From Lysobacteraceae bacterium 2PB (GTDB lineage: Bacteria > Pseudomonadota > Gammaproteobacteria > Xanthomonadales > Xanthomonadaceae): 46,015 bases of DNA. Below are positions 26,321 through 37,171 of this stretch, piece by piece; within the stretch, counting starts at the first letter, position 1, and each line of letters opens with the position of its first letter. The position numbers and the translations under genes are program-made. The DNA lies in NCBI GenBank assembly GCA_005502915.1, contig SCMT01000029.1:1-46015 (forward strand). The letters run 5' to 3'. The notes beneath the pieces were generated by a model, which saw only the letters and a list, made by a program, of their open reading frames with translations, was not told the origin of the DNA and did not search any database.

Positions 26321-27805
26321 ATGCAGTGCAGTCGCATCTTGGATTCTTCGTGGTTGCGCGGCCTCGCCATCGCGGCGGCGCTTGTCCTTGTTCCGCTCGC
26401 CGCCTCGGCGCAGACGGTCTCCGCCGAGGCATTCGCGAAGGCGCGCAAGGACGGCGAGGCGCGGGTGGTGGTCATGCTGCAGCCGACGCCGGCCGCGCAG
26501 GCCGCGGCGGCGAAGGGCATCCGCCTGCATCCGGCGGTCGCCGCGGATGTCGACGCCGTGCTGCGCGCCCTGCCCGCCGCCGGTCGCGCGCGGGTGACGC
26601 ACCGCTTCGCGCGCGTGCCGGCATTCGCGATGCGCGCAGACGCGGCCACGCTGGCGCGCCTGCACCGCGATCCGCGCGTGGCGAGGGTCGATCTCGACGT
26701 CGGCGGCAGCGGTGGCGGCGAACCCGACTACGCGTCGGTGCTCAACCAGGTCCACCAGCTCCGCGAGCTGGGCGTCGGCGGTGCCGGGATGAAGGTCGGC
26801 GTGGTCGACACCGGCATCGATACCGACCACGCCGATTTCACCGGGCGCATCGTCGGCGAACGCTGCTTCTGCACGGTCGGCACCGGCTGCTGCCCGAACG
26901 GCGGAACCAGCCAGTCCGGCACCGGCTCGGCCGAGGACGACCAGGGCCACGGCACCAATGTCGCCGGCATCATCGGCGGCGACGGTACGGTCGCGCCGCG
27001 CGGCGCGCTGCCGCAGGTGCAGCTGGTCGCGGTGAAGGTCATCAGCAGCACCAACCGCTTCCAGTCCACCGCCGACGTCGTCGCGGCGCTGGACTGGCTG
27101 GCCGCGAACCATCCCGACATCGATGTGGTGAACCTGAGCCTGGGCACCGATGCCCTGTTCGCCGGCGACTGCGACAACGCCGCCGCCTGGACGCAGGCGC
27201 TGGCGGTGTCGGTGAACAATCTGCGCGCGCTGGGTGCGGTGGTGGTGGTGTCCTCGGGCAACCAGGGCAACAGCAATGCGATGAGCGCCCCGGCCTGCAT
27301 CTCGACTGCGTTGTCCACCGGCGCGACCTGGGATTTCAACGGCCCCTCGCGCACCTTCCTTGGTTGCACCGAAACCTCGACCGAGCCGATGAAGCCGACC
27401 TGCTTCACCAACCGCAGCGCGACCACCGACCTGTACGCTGCCGGCGCCTTCGTCACCGCGCCGGGCTTCAACGGCGCCACGTCCAGCTTCGGCGGCACCT
27501 CGCAGGCCGCGCCGATGGCCGCCGCCTGCGCGGTCGCGCTCAAGCAGGCCGCGCCCGCATCGACGGTGGCCCAGCGCATGGAGGCGATGACCCTGTCGCC
27601 GACGCGCATCACCGACACAGTCAGCGCACGCACCTACCCGTTCCTGAACTGCCGCAACGCGCTGCAGCTCCTCAATCCGGCGATGTTCGAGCCGATTCCG
27701 GCCAACGGTTCGCGTCCGCTGCGCGTGCCGCGCCCGCAGGCGACGAAGCCCGCGCCGCTCCTTCGCCCGGAGGCCGGCCGCGGCCCCGGTCGCGCGCCGC
27801 GCTGA
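26321..27805 (+). CDS. Secreted subtilisin-like serine protease (S8)
   Basis: 494-residue exported protease with a signal peptide (residues 1-31, cut after AASA-QT), an I9-like propeptide region (about 40-125, ending RVARVDLD), and an S8 domain. The catalytic triad is Asp163 (GVVDTGID), His210 (GHGTNVAG) and Ser394 (GGTSQAAP), with the oxyanion Asn313 (SSGNQGN). A cysteine-rich insertion between Asp and His (RCFCTVGTGCCPNGG) is unusual for classical subtilisins and suggests disulfides. The C-terminal tail is proline/arginine-rich without a recognisable domain. GGGAG seven bases upstream supports the ATG at 26321. Lysobacter-type bacteria secrete many such proteases; the target is unknown. Confidence 0.92.
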   Translation: MQCSRILDSSWLRGLAIAAALVLVPLAASAQTVSAEAFAKARKDGEARVVVMLQPTPAAQAAAAKGIRLHPAVAADVDAVLRALPAAGRARVTHRFARVPAFAMRADAATLARLHRDPRVARVDLDVGGSGGGEPDYASVLNQVHQLRELGVGGAGMKVGVVDTGIDTDHADFTGRIVGERCFCTVGTGCCPNGGTSQSGTGSAEDDQGHGTNVAGIIGGDGTVAPRGALPQVQLVAVKVISSTNRFQSTADVVAALDWLAANHPDIDVVNLSLGTDALFAGDCDNAAAWTQALAVSVNNLRALGAVVVVSSGNQGNSNAMSAPACISTALSTGATWDFNGPSRTFLGCTETSTEPMKPTCFTNRSATTDLYAAGAFVTAPGFNGATSSFGGTSQAAPMAAACAVALKQAAPASTVAQRMEAMTLSPTRITDTVSARTYPFLNCRNALQLLNPAMFEPIPANGSRPLRVPRPQATKPAPLLRPEAGRGPGRAPR

Positions 27806-27841
27806 CGGCGGCGATCGTTCGCCGTGCGCGCAGGGAAGCAC

Positions 27842-29041
27842 GTGGAGACCGACGCCGTGCCGCCTGCCGCACCCCCGCGTCGCAGCCTCGTGCGCGATGC
27901 CTCGCTGTCGGCGGTCGCCGCCGGCTTCGTCACCGTGCTGGTGGGCTTCACCAGTTCGGTCGTCATCGTGTTCCAGGCAGCGCAGTCGCTGGGCGCCACG
28001 CCCGCGCAGACCAGCTCATGGATGTGGGCGCTGGGCCTGGGCATGGGGCTCACCTGCATCGGCCTGTCGTTGCGCTATCGCATCCCGGTGGTCACCGCCT
28101 GGTCCACACCGGGCGCGGCGATGCTGATCGGCAGCGCCGCCGGCCTGCCGATGTCCGATGCGGTCGGCGCCTTCGTGCTGTCGGCGCTGCTGATGGCGGT
28201 CGCGGGTTTCTCGGGGTTCTTCGAACGCATGATCAGCCGCATCCCGATGGCGCTGGCCTCCGGCATGCTCGGCGGCGTGCTCCTGCGCTTCGGCCTGGAA
28301 GCGTTCGCGGTGATGAAGAGCAGCCTCGGCCTGGGCCTGACCATGTTCGCGGTGTACGTGGCCGCGCGCCGCTTCTCGCCGCGCTACGCGGTCATCCTCA
28401 CCCTGCTCGCCGGCATCGCGTTCGCCGCGGCTGCGGGCCTGATGCACACCGAGCGCCTCGTCCTCGAAGTGGCGCGTCCGGTCTTCGTCGCGCCGACCCT
28501 GTCGTTCGCCGCGGTCGCCGGCATCGCACTGCCGCTGTTCATCGTGACCATGGCCTCGCAGAACGTGCCCGGCGTCGCGGCGATGCGCGCCTCCGGCTAC
28601 ACGCCGCCGGTGTCGCCGATCATCGGCTGGACCGGCGTGGCCAACGCGGTGCTCGCGCCGTTCGGCGCATTCGCGCTGAACCTCGCCGCGATCACCGCCG
28701 CGATCTGCATGGGCCGCGAGGCGCACGAAGATCCGTCGCGCCGCTACGTGGCCTCGGTCGCTGCCGGCGTGTTCTACGTCCTCGTCGGCCTGTTCGGCGC
28801 GACCGTGGCCGCGCTGTTCGCCGCGTTCCCGAAGGCGCTGATCGTCGCCATCGCCGGCCTCGCCCTGCTCGGTACCATCGGCAGCAGCCTCGCCGCCGCA
28901 TTGCGCGAGGAGACCGACCGCGAGGCGGCGCTGGTCACCTTCCTCGTCACCGCCTCCGGGCTGACGCTGTACGGCATCGGCTCGGCGTTCTGGGGGCTGG
29001 TCGCGGGCGTGGTGACGCTGCTGGCGTGGCGCAGGCGCTGA
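27842..29041 (+). CDS. BenE-family benzoate/H+ symporter-like transporter
   Basis: 399-residue inner-membrane transporter with about twelve predicted helices. The BenE signature MASQNVPGVAAMRASGY (near residue 237) is present, as is the N-terminal SLSAVAAGFVTVLVGFTSSVVIVFQAA. The GTG at 27842 is preferred over the in-frame GTG at 27824 because AGGGA lies five bases upstream. Family members import benzoate in degraders; no aromatic-degradation genes are visible here, so the substrate is open. A link to hydroxybenzoate made by the pigment locus 23 kb away would be speculation. A REP-type element follows the stop. Confidence 0.87.
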   Translation: METDAVPPAAPPRRSLVRDASLSAVAAGFVTVLVGFTSSVVIVFQAAQSLGATPAQTSSWMWALGLGMGLTCIGLSLRYRIPVVTAWSTPGAAMLIGSAAGLPMSDAVGAFVLSALLMAVAGFSGFFERMISRIPMALASGMLGGVLLRFGLEAFAVMKSSLGLGLTMFAVYVAARRFSPRYAVILTLLAGIAFAAAAGLMHTERLVLEVARPVFVAPTLSFAAVAGIALPLFIVTMASQNVPGVAAMRASGYTPPVSPIIGWTGVANAVLAPFGAFALNLAAITAAICMGREAHEDPSRRYVASVAAGVFYVLVGLFGATVAALFAAFPKALIVAIAGLALLGTIGSSLAAALREETDREAALVTFLVTASGLTLYGIGSAFWGLVAGVVTLLAWRRR

Positions 29042-29071
29042 GCGGGGCGCGTCGACAAGCGCTGCGCGGCA

Positions 29072-29158
29072 TGACTGTCATCCGGAGCCAGAAGCGAGGG
29101 AGCTGCTTTTGAAGGGATGGTCAAGCAGGTCCCTCGCCTGCGGCTCGGGATGACAGGT
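29072..29158. repeat. Inverted-pair dispersed repeat (TGTCATCCcGAGC family), copy 1
   Basis: Imperfect arms of about 36 bases (29073-29108 and 29121-29157) both read outward-in as ACTGTCATCC..GAGCC then GCGAGGGA. The element lies between convergent genes and is related to the copy at 31788-31886; both have the same arm sequence and a short unrelated loop. Confidence 0.82.
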
Positions 29159-29189
29159 TTCGGTCAGGCTCCGGTCTTCCGTCTCGCCC

Positions 29190-30992
29190 TCAACGCTTCT
29201 TCTGCTGCTCCGGCACGAAGCGTTCGCGCACGGCCCTGGCCACCAGGTCGGGCGGCAGCATGCCCTGGTCGAGCAGGAAGTTGTTGAAGGCGAGGCGGTC
29301 GAACTTCTCGCCCAGGGCCAGCTCGGTTTCCGCGCGCAGTTCGAGGATCCGCGCGTAGCCGTAGAAGTAGCTGCCGGCCTGGCCGGGGGCGTTGAAGGTG
29401 TAGCGGTCCAGTTCCTGGCGGACCATCGCCGGCGACAGCCCGACATCCTCGCTGAGCACCTTGCCGGCGCGTTCGCGGTCGATCATGCCGAGGTTGAGCA
29501 TCGGGTCGAGCATCGCGCGCGCGGCGCGCAGCAGGCGGAACTGCAGCGCCATCAGCTGCCCGTCCAGCGGGAGGTAGGGCACCATCTCGGCTTCGGCGTA
29601 CAGCGCCCAGCCTTCCACGTTCACCGAGTTGAACGCGAACAGCGTGCGCGCCAGCGACACGCCGCGTTCGACCATCGCGGTGAACTGCAGCTCGTGGCCC
29701 GGACGGCCTTCGTGCGCCGAGAGCGTCCACGCCACGGCCGGGAAATTGAAGTCGTCGAAACGTTCGCTGTCGCCGAGGTTGGGGTTGCCCAGCGGCAGCA
29801 CGAACTGGCCCTGCTGGCCGGTGTTGCCGATCAGCGGCGCGGGCAGGAAATGCGGCGCCGGCTGCGCCGCGCTCTCGGCCTCGGTGCCCAGGCGCATCAC
29901 CATCGGCCGCTGCGGCACGTCGACGATGCCCTCGCGGCGGATGATCGGGTCGATCGCATCGATCACCGTGCGGTAGCGCGTTTCCAGCTGGTCGTTCGGA
30001 ATGGTGTCGCGCTTGAGCGCGCGGATCACGCTGCGGTAGTCGGTCTCGGCGAATCCCTTCTCCTTCGCGACCAGCGGGGCCAGGCGCTGCATCGCCGCGC
30101 GCGTTTCCATGAACGACAGGCGCGCGCGCTGGATCAGCAGCTCCGGCGGGATGTCGATGCCCACCTGCTTGAGCTGCAGTGCGTAGAGCTCGGGCGGCAG
30201 GCGGGTGTCGGTCCGCGCCTGCGGCAGCACCTCGCTGCGTACCCAGGCCACGTAGTCGGCGACCTGCTTGTCGAGCGCGTCGAGCGCCGGGTCGGCGCCA
30301 TCCACCTTGTACTGCGCGAACAGCTTGCGGATGCCGGCGACGTAGGTCTCGGCATTGCCCAGCGCCTGCTCCACTTCCAGCTTCGTCGGGCGCAGCAGCC
30401 TGGCGTTGCCGGCGCGTTCCTCGTAACGCTGCCGTGCGAGCGTCATGATCGGCACGGTGTCGGGCGTCATGCCGACATAGGTCTTCAGCCGGGTCAGCGC
30501 CTTGGCCCGGCGTTCCGGCGGGGTCTGTTCCGAGAGCAGCCCGCGCACGCCCTGGAACACCAGCTGCGGCGCATCGGCGAAGGGCAGCAGCAGGCGTTCG
30601 TTGACCTGGCTGGCCTCGACGCTGTCGTTGGCGGCCTGGATCATGATCGCCAGGTCCTGCCGCACGTCGGGATCGCGCTCGAGCTGCAGCGCCTTCTGCA
30701 GCACGCCCCTGGCGCCGAGCGTGGCCTGGCGCGCACGGGCGACGTTGTCGGGTCGCAGGTCGGCGACCTGGTCGTCGTAGCCGGGAATGCCGAAGAAGGA
30801 GGCCTGTTCGGGCTGGAAGGGAAGCGTCGCGCGCAGCAGCACCTGCGCGTGCGCGTTGCTGGCGGCGACCCAGGCCGGTGGTGCCTTGGCGGTGGAAGCA
30901 GCGGGAGCGGGTGGTGCGGCATGCGCGAACGCCGGCGGTGCGGCCACGGCCGCGAAGAGGGTCAGTGCGATGGCAAGGGCGAGCGGTTTCAT
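29190..30992 (-). CDS. Secreted DUF885 family metallopeptidase-like protein
   Basis: 600-residue exported protein with a signal peptide (MKPLALAIALTLFAAVAAPPAFA) and a long, mainly helical DUF885 domain. The putative zinc site is HEGRPGHELQ (HExxxGH) with a downstream glutamate in NVEGWALYAEAE. The length and motif order match the common DUF885 proteins of Xanthomonadaceae. ATG 30992 is supported by GGAG nine to twelve bases upstream. It converges with the BenE gene and diverges from a small secreted-protein gene across about 270 bases, in which I see no gene, repeat or clear promoter. Confidence 0.88.
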   Translation of the reverse strand: MKPLALAIALTLFAAVAAPPAFAHAAPPAPAASTAKAPPAWVAASNAHAQVLLRATLPFQPEQASFFGIPGYDDQVADLRPDNVARARQATLGARGVLQKALQLERDPDVRQDLAIMIQAANDSVEASQVNERLLLPFADAPQLVFQGVRGLLSEQTPPERRAKALTRLKTYVGMTPDTVPIMTLARQRYEERAGNARLLRPTKLEVEQALGNAETYVAGIRKLFAQYKVDGADPALDALDKQVADYVAWVRSEVLPQARTDTRLPPELYALQLKQVGIDIPPELLIQRARLSFMETRAAMQRLAPLVAKEKGFAETDYRSVIRALKRDTIPNDQLETRYRTVIDAIDPIIRREGIVDVPQRPMVMRLGTEAESAAQPAPHFLPAPLIGNTGQQGQFVLPLGNPNLGDSERFDDFNFPAVAWTLSAHEGRPGHELQFTAMVERGVSLARTLFAFNSVNVEGWALYAEAEMVPYLPLDGQLMALQFRLLRAARAMLDPMLNLGMIDRERAGKVLSEDVGLSPAMVRQELDRYTFNAPGQAGSYFYGYARILELRAETELALGEKFDRLAFNNFLLDQGMLPPDLVARAVRERFVPEQQKKR

Positions 30993-31259
30993 GGGGGACG
31001 TCTCCGGAGGTGATCCAACGCTACCCCCGGTCGCGGCGCGGGCACAGCGCCGAAGGTCACGGACGGCAGCATGCGGCGGCCACGGCGCAGCGGCTGAGAC
31101 GCCAGTGTCCACGCGTGCCGAAGCTCGTGCGTGTCGAACGGCAGGCAACCCCGTTGCCACCGGCGCGGCGTTCAGCAGGAAGCGCGTCGCGCAGCGGGAT
31201 CGATCCACGCCGGCAGTGCGCGACACCGCATGCATTCATCCACGACCGGAGAGACCATC

Positions 31260-31721
31260 ATGTCCATGCCACGCACCACCGTGCTCGCCATCGCCCTCCT
31301 CGCCTGCAGCGTGCCGATCACGAGCTTTGCCGACGACACGCCCGCCGAACGCAAGGCGCCGCGCAGCGAGCGGCCAGAACCGACCACCGGCTCGCGCATC
31401 GTCGAGCGCAACCCGAACGATCTCGACGAAATCCTGGTCATCGGCGCGATCCACGACCCGGCCGATGCCGCGCTGCCGCAGGACACCTCGCTGCCGTCGC
31501 TGCCTGCGCAGGCCGATGCTCCGCGCACTGCCGATGCTGGCAAGGCGCCACGACGCGGTCGCGCCACCACCGGCTCGCGCATTCCCGACAGCCAGCTGGC
31601 CGAGCTGGACGAAGTGCGCATCGTCGGCGCGGTGCACGATCCGGCGGAGACTGTCGTCGCCGATGATGCGTCGCTGCCGGAGCTGCCGGTGGTGATCGCA
31701 TCGACATCGCCCGGTCGCTGA
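31260..31721 (+). CDS. Small secreted protein with two TGSRI repeats
   Basis: 153-residue protein with a signal peptide (MSMPRTTVLAIALLACSVPITSFA, cut before DDTP). The mature part is low-complexity and holds two copies of a roughly 40-residue unit. The first starts TTGSRIVERNPNDLDEILVI (residues about 42-81) and the second starts TTGSRIPDSQLAELDEVRIV (about 102-141); both continue G-A-(I/V)-HDPA and end SLP-LP. GGAGAG seven bases upstream supports ATG 31260. It is not a known domain to me. The TGSRI phrase recurs in the alpha-2-macroglobulin here and at the start of TonB-dependent receptors, but nothing else of a receptor is present. A GC-rich hairpin follows the stop. Confidence 0.72.
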   Translation: MSMPRTTVLAIALLACSVPITSFADDTPAERKAPRSERPEPTTGSRIVERNPNDLDEILVIGAIHDPADAALPQDTSLPSLPAQADAPRTADAGKAPRRGRATTGSRIPDSQLAELDEVRIVGAVHDPAETVVADDASLPELPVVIASTSPGR

Positions 31722-31735
31722 GCCTCGCCCCCATC

Positions 31736-31767
31736 GACGGGCCGGCCCGCAGCGCGGCCGGCCCGTC
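31736..31767 (+). terminator. GC-rich hairpin terminator after the TGSRI gene
   Basis: Arms GACGGGCCGGC (31736-31746) and GCCGGCCCGTC (31757-31767) pair perfectly over 11 bases, 15 bases after the stop. Only a weak T-containing tail follows. Confidence 0.6.
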
Positions 31768-31787
31768 ATCGTCTGCGCATCAGATGC

Positions 31788-31886
31788 TGACTGTCATCCC
31801 GAGCTGCAGGCGAGGGACCTGCTTTGAAGCTGCGCTCCGATCGATCGAAAAACAGGTCCCTGGCCTGCGGCTCGGGATGACAGAGT
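31788..31886. repeat. Inverted-pair dispersed repeat (TGTCATCCcGAGC family), copy 2
   Basis: Arms of about 38 bases (31788-31826 and 31849-31886) are near-perfect reverse complements, each reading TGTCATCCCGAGC(C/T)GCAGG then CGAGGGACCTG with few changes. The loop contains a GATCGATC palindrome. It lies between convergent genes, like copy 1 at 29072-29158. Confidence 0.85.
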
Positions 31887-31901
31887 CGTCACACAGAGGA
31901 T

Positions 31902-32735
31902 TCACTTCGACGCGGTGTCGCGATCGCGCTGGATCTGCGCGGCGTCGACGATGCGCAGCTGGCGCGTGGCGCGGTTGAGGCCGCGCAGCGCGGCCGGATC
32001 GCCGTCGCCGATCGCCAGCACGATGTGCCCCGCGCCGAACGGGCCGAAGCCGGCGTCGTAGCTGGTCCAGCGCGTGCCGTCCCAGGCCTGCACCCAGGCA
32101 TGCGGGCTGAACACGTGCGCGCGGCCGGCGAAGCGTCCGGAATAGGCGATGCCGTGCACGATCCGCGTCGGGATGCCGCGCGCGCGCGCCACGGCGGCGA
32201 GCAGCACCGCGAACTCGGTGCAGTCGCCGCTGCGGTTCTGCAGTGCGGTCGCCGCATCGTGGTAATGGCGATAGTCGATCGGCCCGTTCATGTGCGCGCG
32301 CACCGCTTCGGTCAGGCCTTCCATGCGCGTGCGCACCGAGCGCCCGCGTCCGTGCTGGCGCGCGAAGCTGCGGATGTCGCGGTCATCGCTGCGCACCCAG
32401 GCATTGGGGGACAGGTAATGCCTGAGCATGTCGGCCGACGGTGCGGGTTCGTCGCCGCAGTCCGCGCAGATCGCGACATGCAGGCCTGCGTCGTCGATCC
32501 ACACCGATTGTTCACCGGTCCGTGGCGGTTGCCATGTCGGCGATGCGCTGCTCGCGAGCCGGTAGCGGATCTCGCCCGACAGCGCGATCGCATTCAGCCG
32601 GTACGGCGAGGCCACGAACAGGCTGTGCAGGAAGGCCCGGGCTTCGTCGTGGCTGGGCGGCTCGGCGGCATGCGCCGGTGTGAGCATCGGCAGCGCGATG
32701 AGCAGCGCGGAAGGAAGCAGGCGACGCAGGGACAT
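31902..32735 (-). CDS. Secreted transglutaminase-like protein
   Basis: 277-residue exported protein with a signal peptide (MSLRRLLPSALLIALPMLTPAHA) and a transglutaminase/protease-fold core. The catalytic triad is visible as Cys172 (SGDCTEFAVLLAAVARARGIPTR), His212 (SPHAWVQAW) and Asp227 (SYDAGFGP). Bacterial members are usually peptidases or of unknown activity rather than cross-linkers. ATG 32735 immediately precedes the signal peptide; upstream open frame is leader. It is the last gene of the leftward GST-peptidase-Coa1 group, 59 bases after the preceding stop. The N-terminal domain before residue 120 has two Cys pairs (AICADCG) of unknown meaning. Confidence 0.85.
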   Translation of the reverse strand: MSLRRLLPSALLIALPMLTPAHAAEPPSHDEARAFLHSLFVASPYRLNAIALSGEIRYRLASSASPTWQPPRTGEQSVWIDDAGLHVAICADCGDEPAPSADMLRHYLSPNAWVRSDDRDIRSFARQHGRGRSVRTRMEGLTEAVRAHMNGPIDYRHYHDAATALQNRSGDCTEFAVLLAAVARARGIPTRIVHGIAYSGRFAGRAHVFSPHAWVQAWDGTRWTSYDAGFGPFGAGHIVLAIGDGDPAALRGLNRATRQLRIVDAAQIQRDRDTASK

Positions 32736-32794
32736 GGTGCATTCCGGAGGCGGGATGCCATCCGGAACGCACCGGCGTGCGCCGAGGGGTTCGG

Positions 32795-36323
<3,529 letters not shown>

Positions 36324-36389
36324 GGCGTCGCCGGTTCCGTGGGCGGGGAAGGCGGAGTGTACGCGCAGCCGGGGGCCATACGCTGGCGC

Positions 36390-36418
36390 TTGGCGGGGGG
36401 TAAGTCGACCGCTAGGCT
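36390..36418 (+). promoter_or_regulatory. Putative promoter of the YqhA-like gene
   Basis: TTGGCG (36390-36395) and TAGGCT (36413-36418) are spaced by exactly 17 bases, matching four and three consensus positions. The ATG lies 43 bases further on. This is the only pair of -35/-10-like boxes I find in the divergent gap. Confidence 0.4.
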
Positions 36419-36461
36419 TATGCGGTTTTCTCATGCCGCCATCCCTCCGGAACCGCCCGCC

Positions 36462-37100
36462 ATGTCTCCCCACAGCAACGCCCGCCTCGGACCCTTGCCC
36501 GCCCTGATCTTCGGTTCGCGCTGGCTGCAGCTGCCGCTCTACCTTGGCCTCATCGTCGCCCAGGGCGTGTACGTGTTCCTGTTCCTGAAGGAACTGGTCC
36601 ATCTCATCACCGGCGCGAATTCGCTCAGCGAGCAGGACATCATGCTGATCGTGCTCGGCCTGATCGACGTGGTGATGATCTCCAACCTGCTGATGATGGT
36701 GATCGTGGGCGGCTACGAGACCTTCGTCTCGCGCATGCGCCTGGAAGGCCATCCCGACCAGCCGGAGTGGCTCAGCCACGTCAATGCCAGCGTGCTCAAG
36801 GTGAAGCTGGCCATGGCGATCATCGGCATCTCCTCCATCCACCTGCTCAAGAGCTTCATCGAGGTCGGCATGGTCGGCGGGCTGCCGGTCTGCGGCACGC
36901 CCGAAGGCCTGGCAGCGGTGAAGACCCTGCAGCCGCTCATCGACGCCGGCGCCACCAAGCTCAAGGCCTGCACCTCGGTCACCGCCGAAGGCGTGATGTG
37001 GCAGGCGGCCATCCATGGGCTGTTCATCCTTTCGGCGATCGGTATCGCCTGGACCGACCGGATCATGATGGCCGGCGCGACGAAGCACGCGCATCACTGA
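36462..37100 (+). CDS. YqhA-like inner-membrane protein (TIGR00645/UPF0114)
   Basis: 212-residue integral membrane protein of the UPF0114 family. It has four predicted helices: WLQLPLYLGLIVAQGVYVF (about 18-40), the LIVLGLIDVVMISNLLMMVIVGGYETFVSR block (about 58-87, the family hallmark), LAMAIIGISSIHLLKSFIEV (about 105-125) and the final VMWQAAIHGLFILSAIGIAW helix. A loop holding two Cys (PVCGTPEG, LKACTS) between helices three and four is longer than in E. coli YqhA (164 residues). Function unknown. ATG 36462 is chosen for the Pro/Ser N-terminus common in homologues; in-frame ATG 36420 coincides with the predicted promoter and is less likely. Confidence 0.88.
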   Translation: MSPHSNARLGPLPALIFGSRWLQLPLYLGLIVAQGVYVFLFLKELVHLITGANSLSEQDIMLIVLGLIDVVMISNLLMMVIVGGYETFVSRMRLEGHPDQPEWLSHVNASVLKVKLAMAIIGISSIHLLKSFIEVGMVGGLPVCGTPEGLAAVKTLQPLIDAGATKLKACTSVTAEGVMWQAAIHGLFILSAIGIAWTDRIMMAGATKHAHH

Positions 37101-37159
37101 GACCGCGGAACCGACGTCCGCCCGCTCCCGATGCGCGGGGGCGGGGCGGGTCCATCGCG

Positions 37160-37165
37160 TAGAAT
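37160..37165 (+). promoter_or_regulatory. Putative -10 box of uvrD, placed for leaderless transcription
   Basis: TAGAAT (37160-37165) is followed by six bases and then the uvrD ATG (37172), so the expected transcription start coincides with the A of the start codon. No ribosome-binding site precedes the ATG and no good -35 is seen. Confidence 0.5.
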
Positions 37166-37171
37166 GGCGCG

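Noticed and set aside
31260-31721. TGSRI gene as the N-terminus of a broken TonB-dependent receptor
   Set aside because: It ends in its own stop after two complete repeats, has its own terminator, and no plug or barrel sequence follows in any frame.
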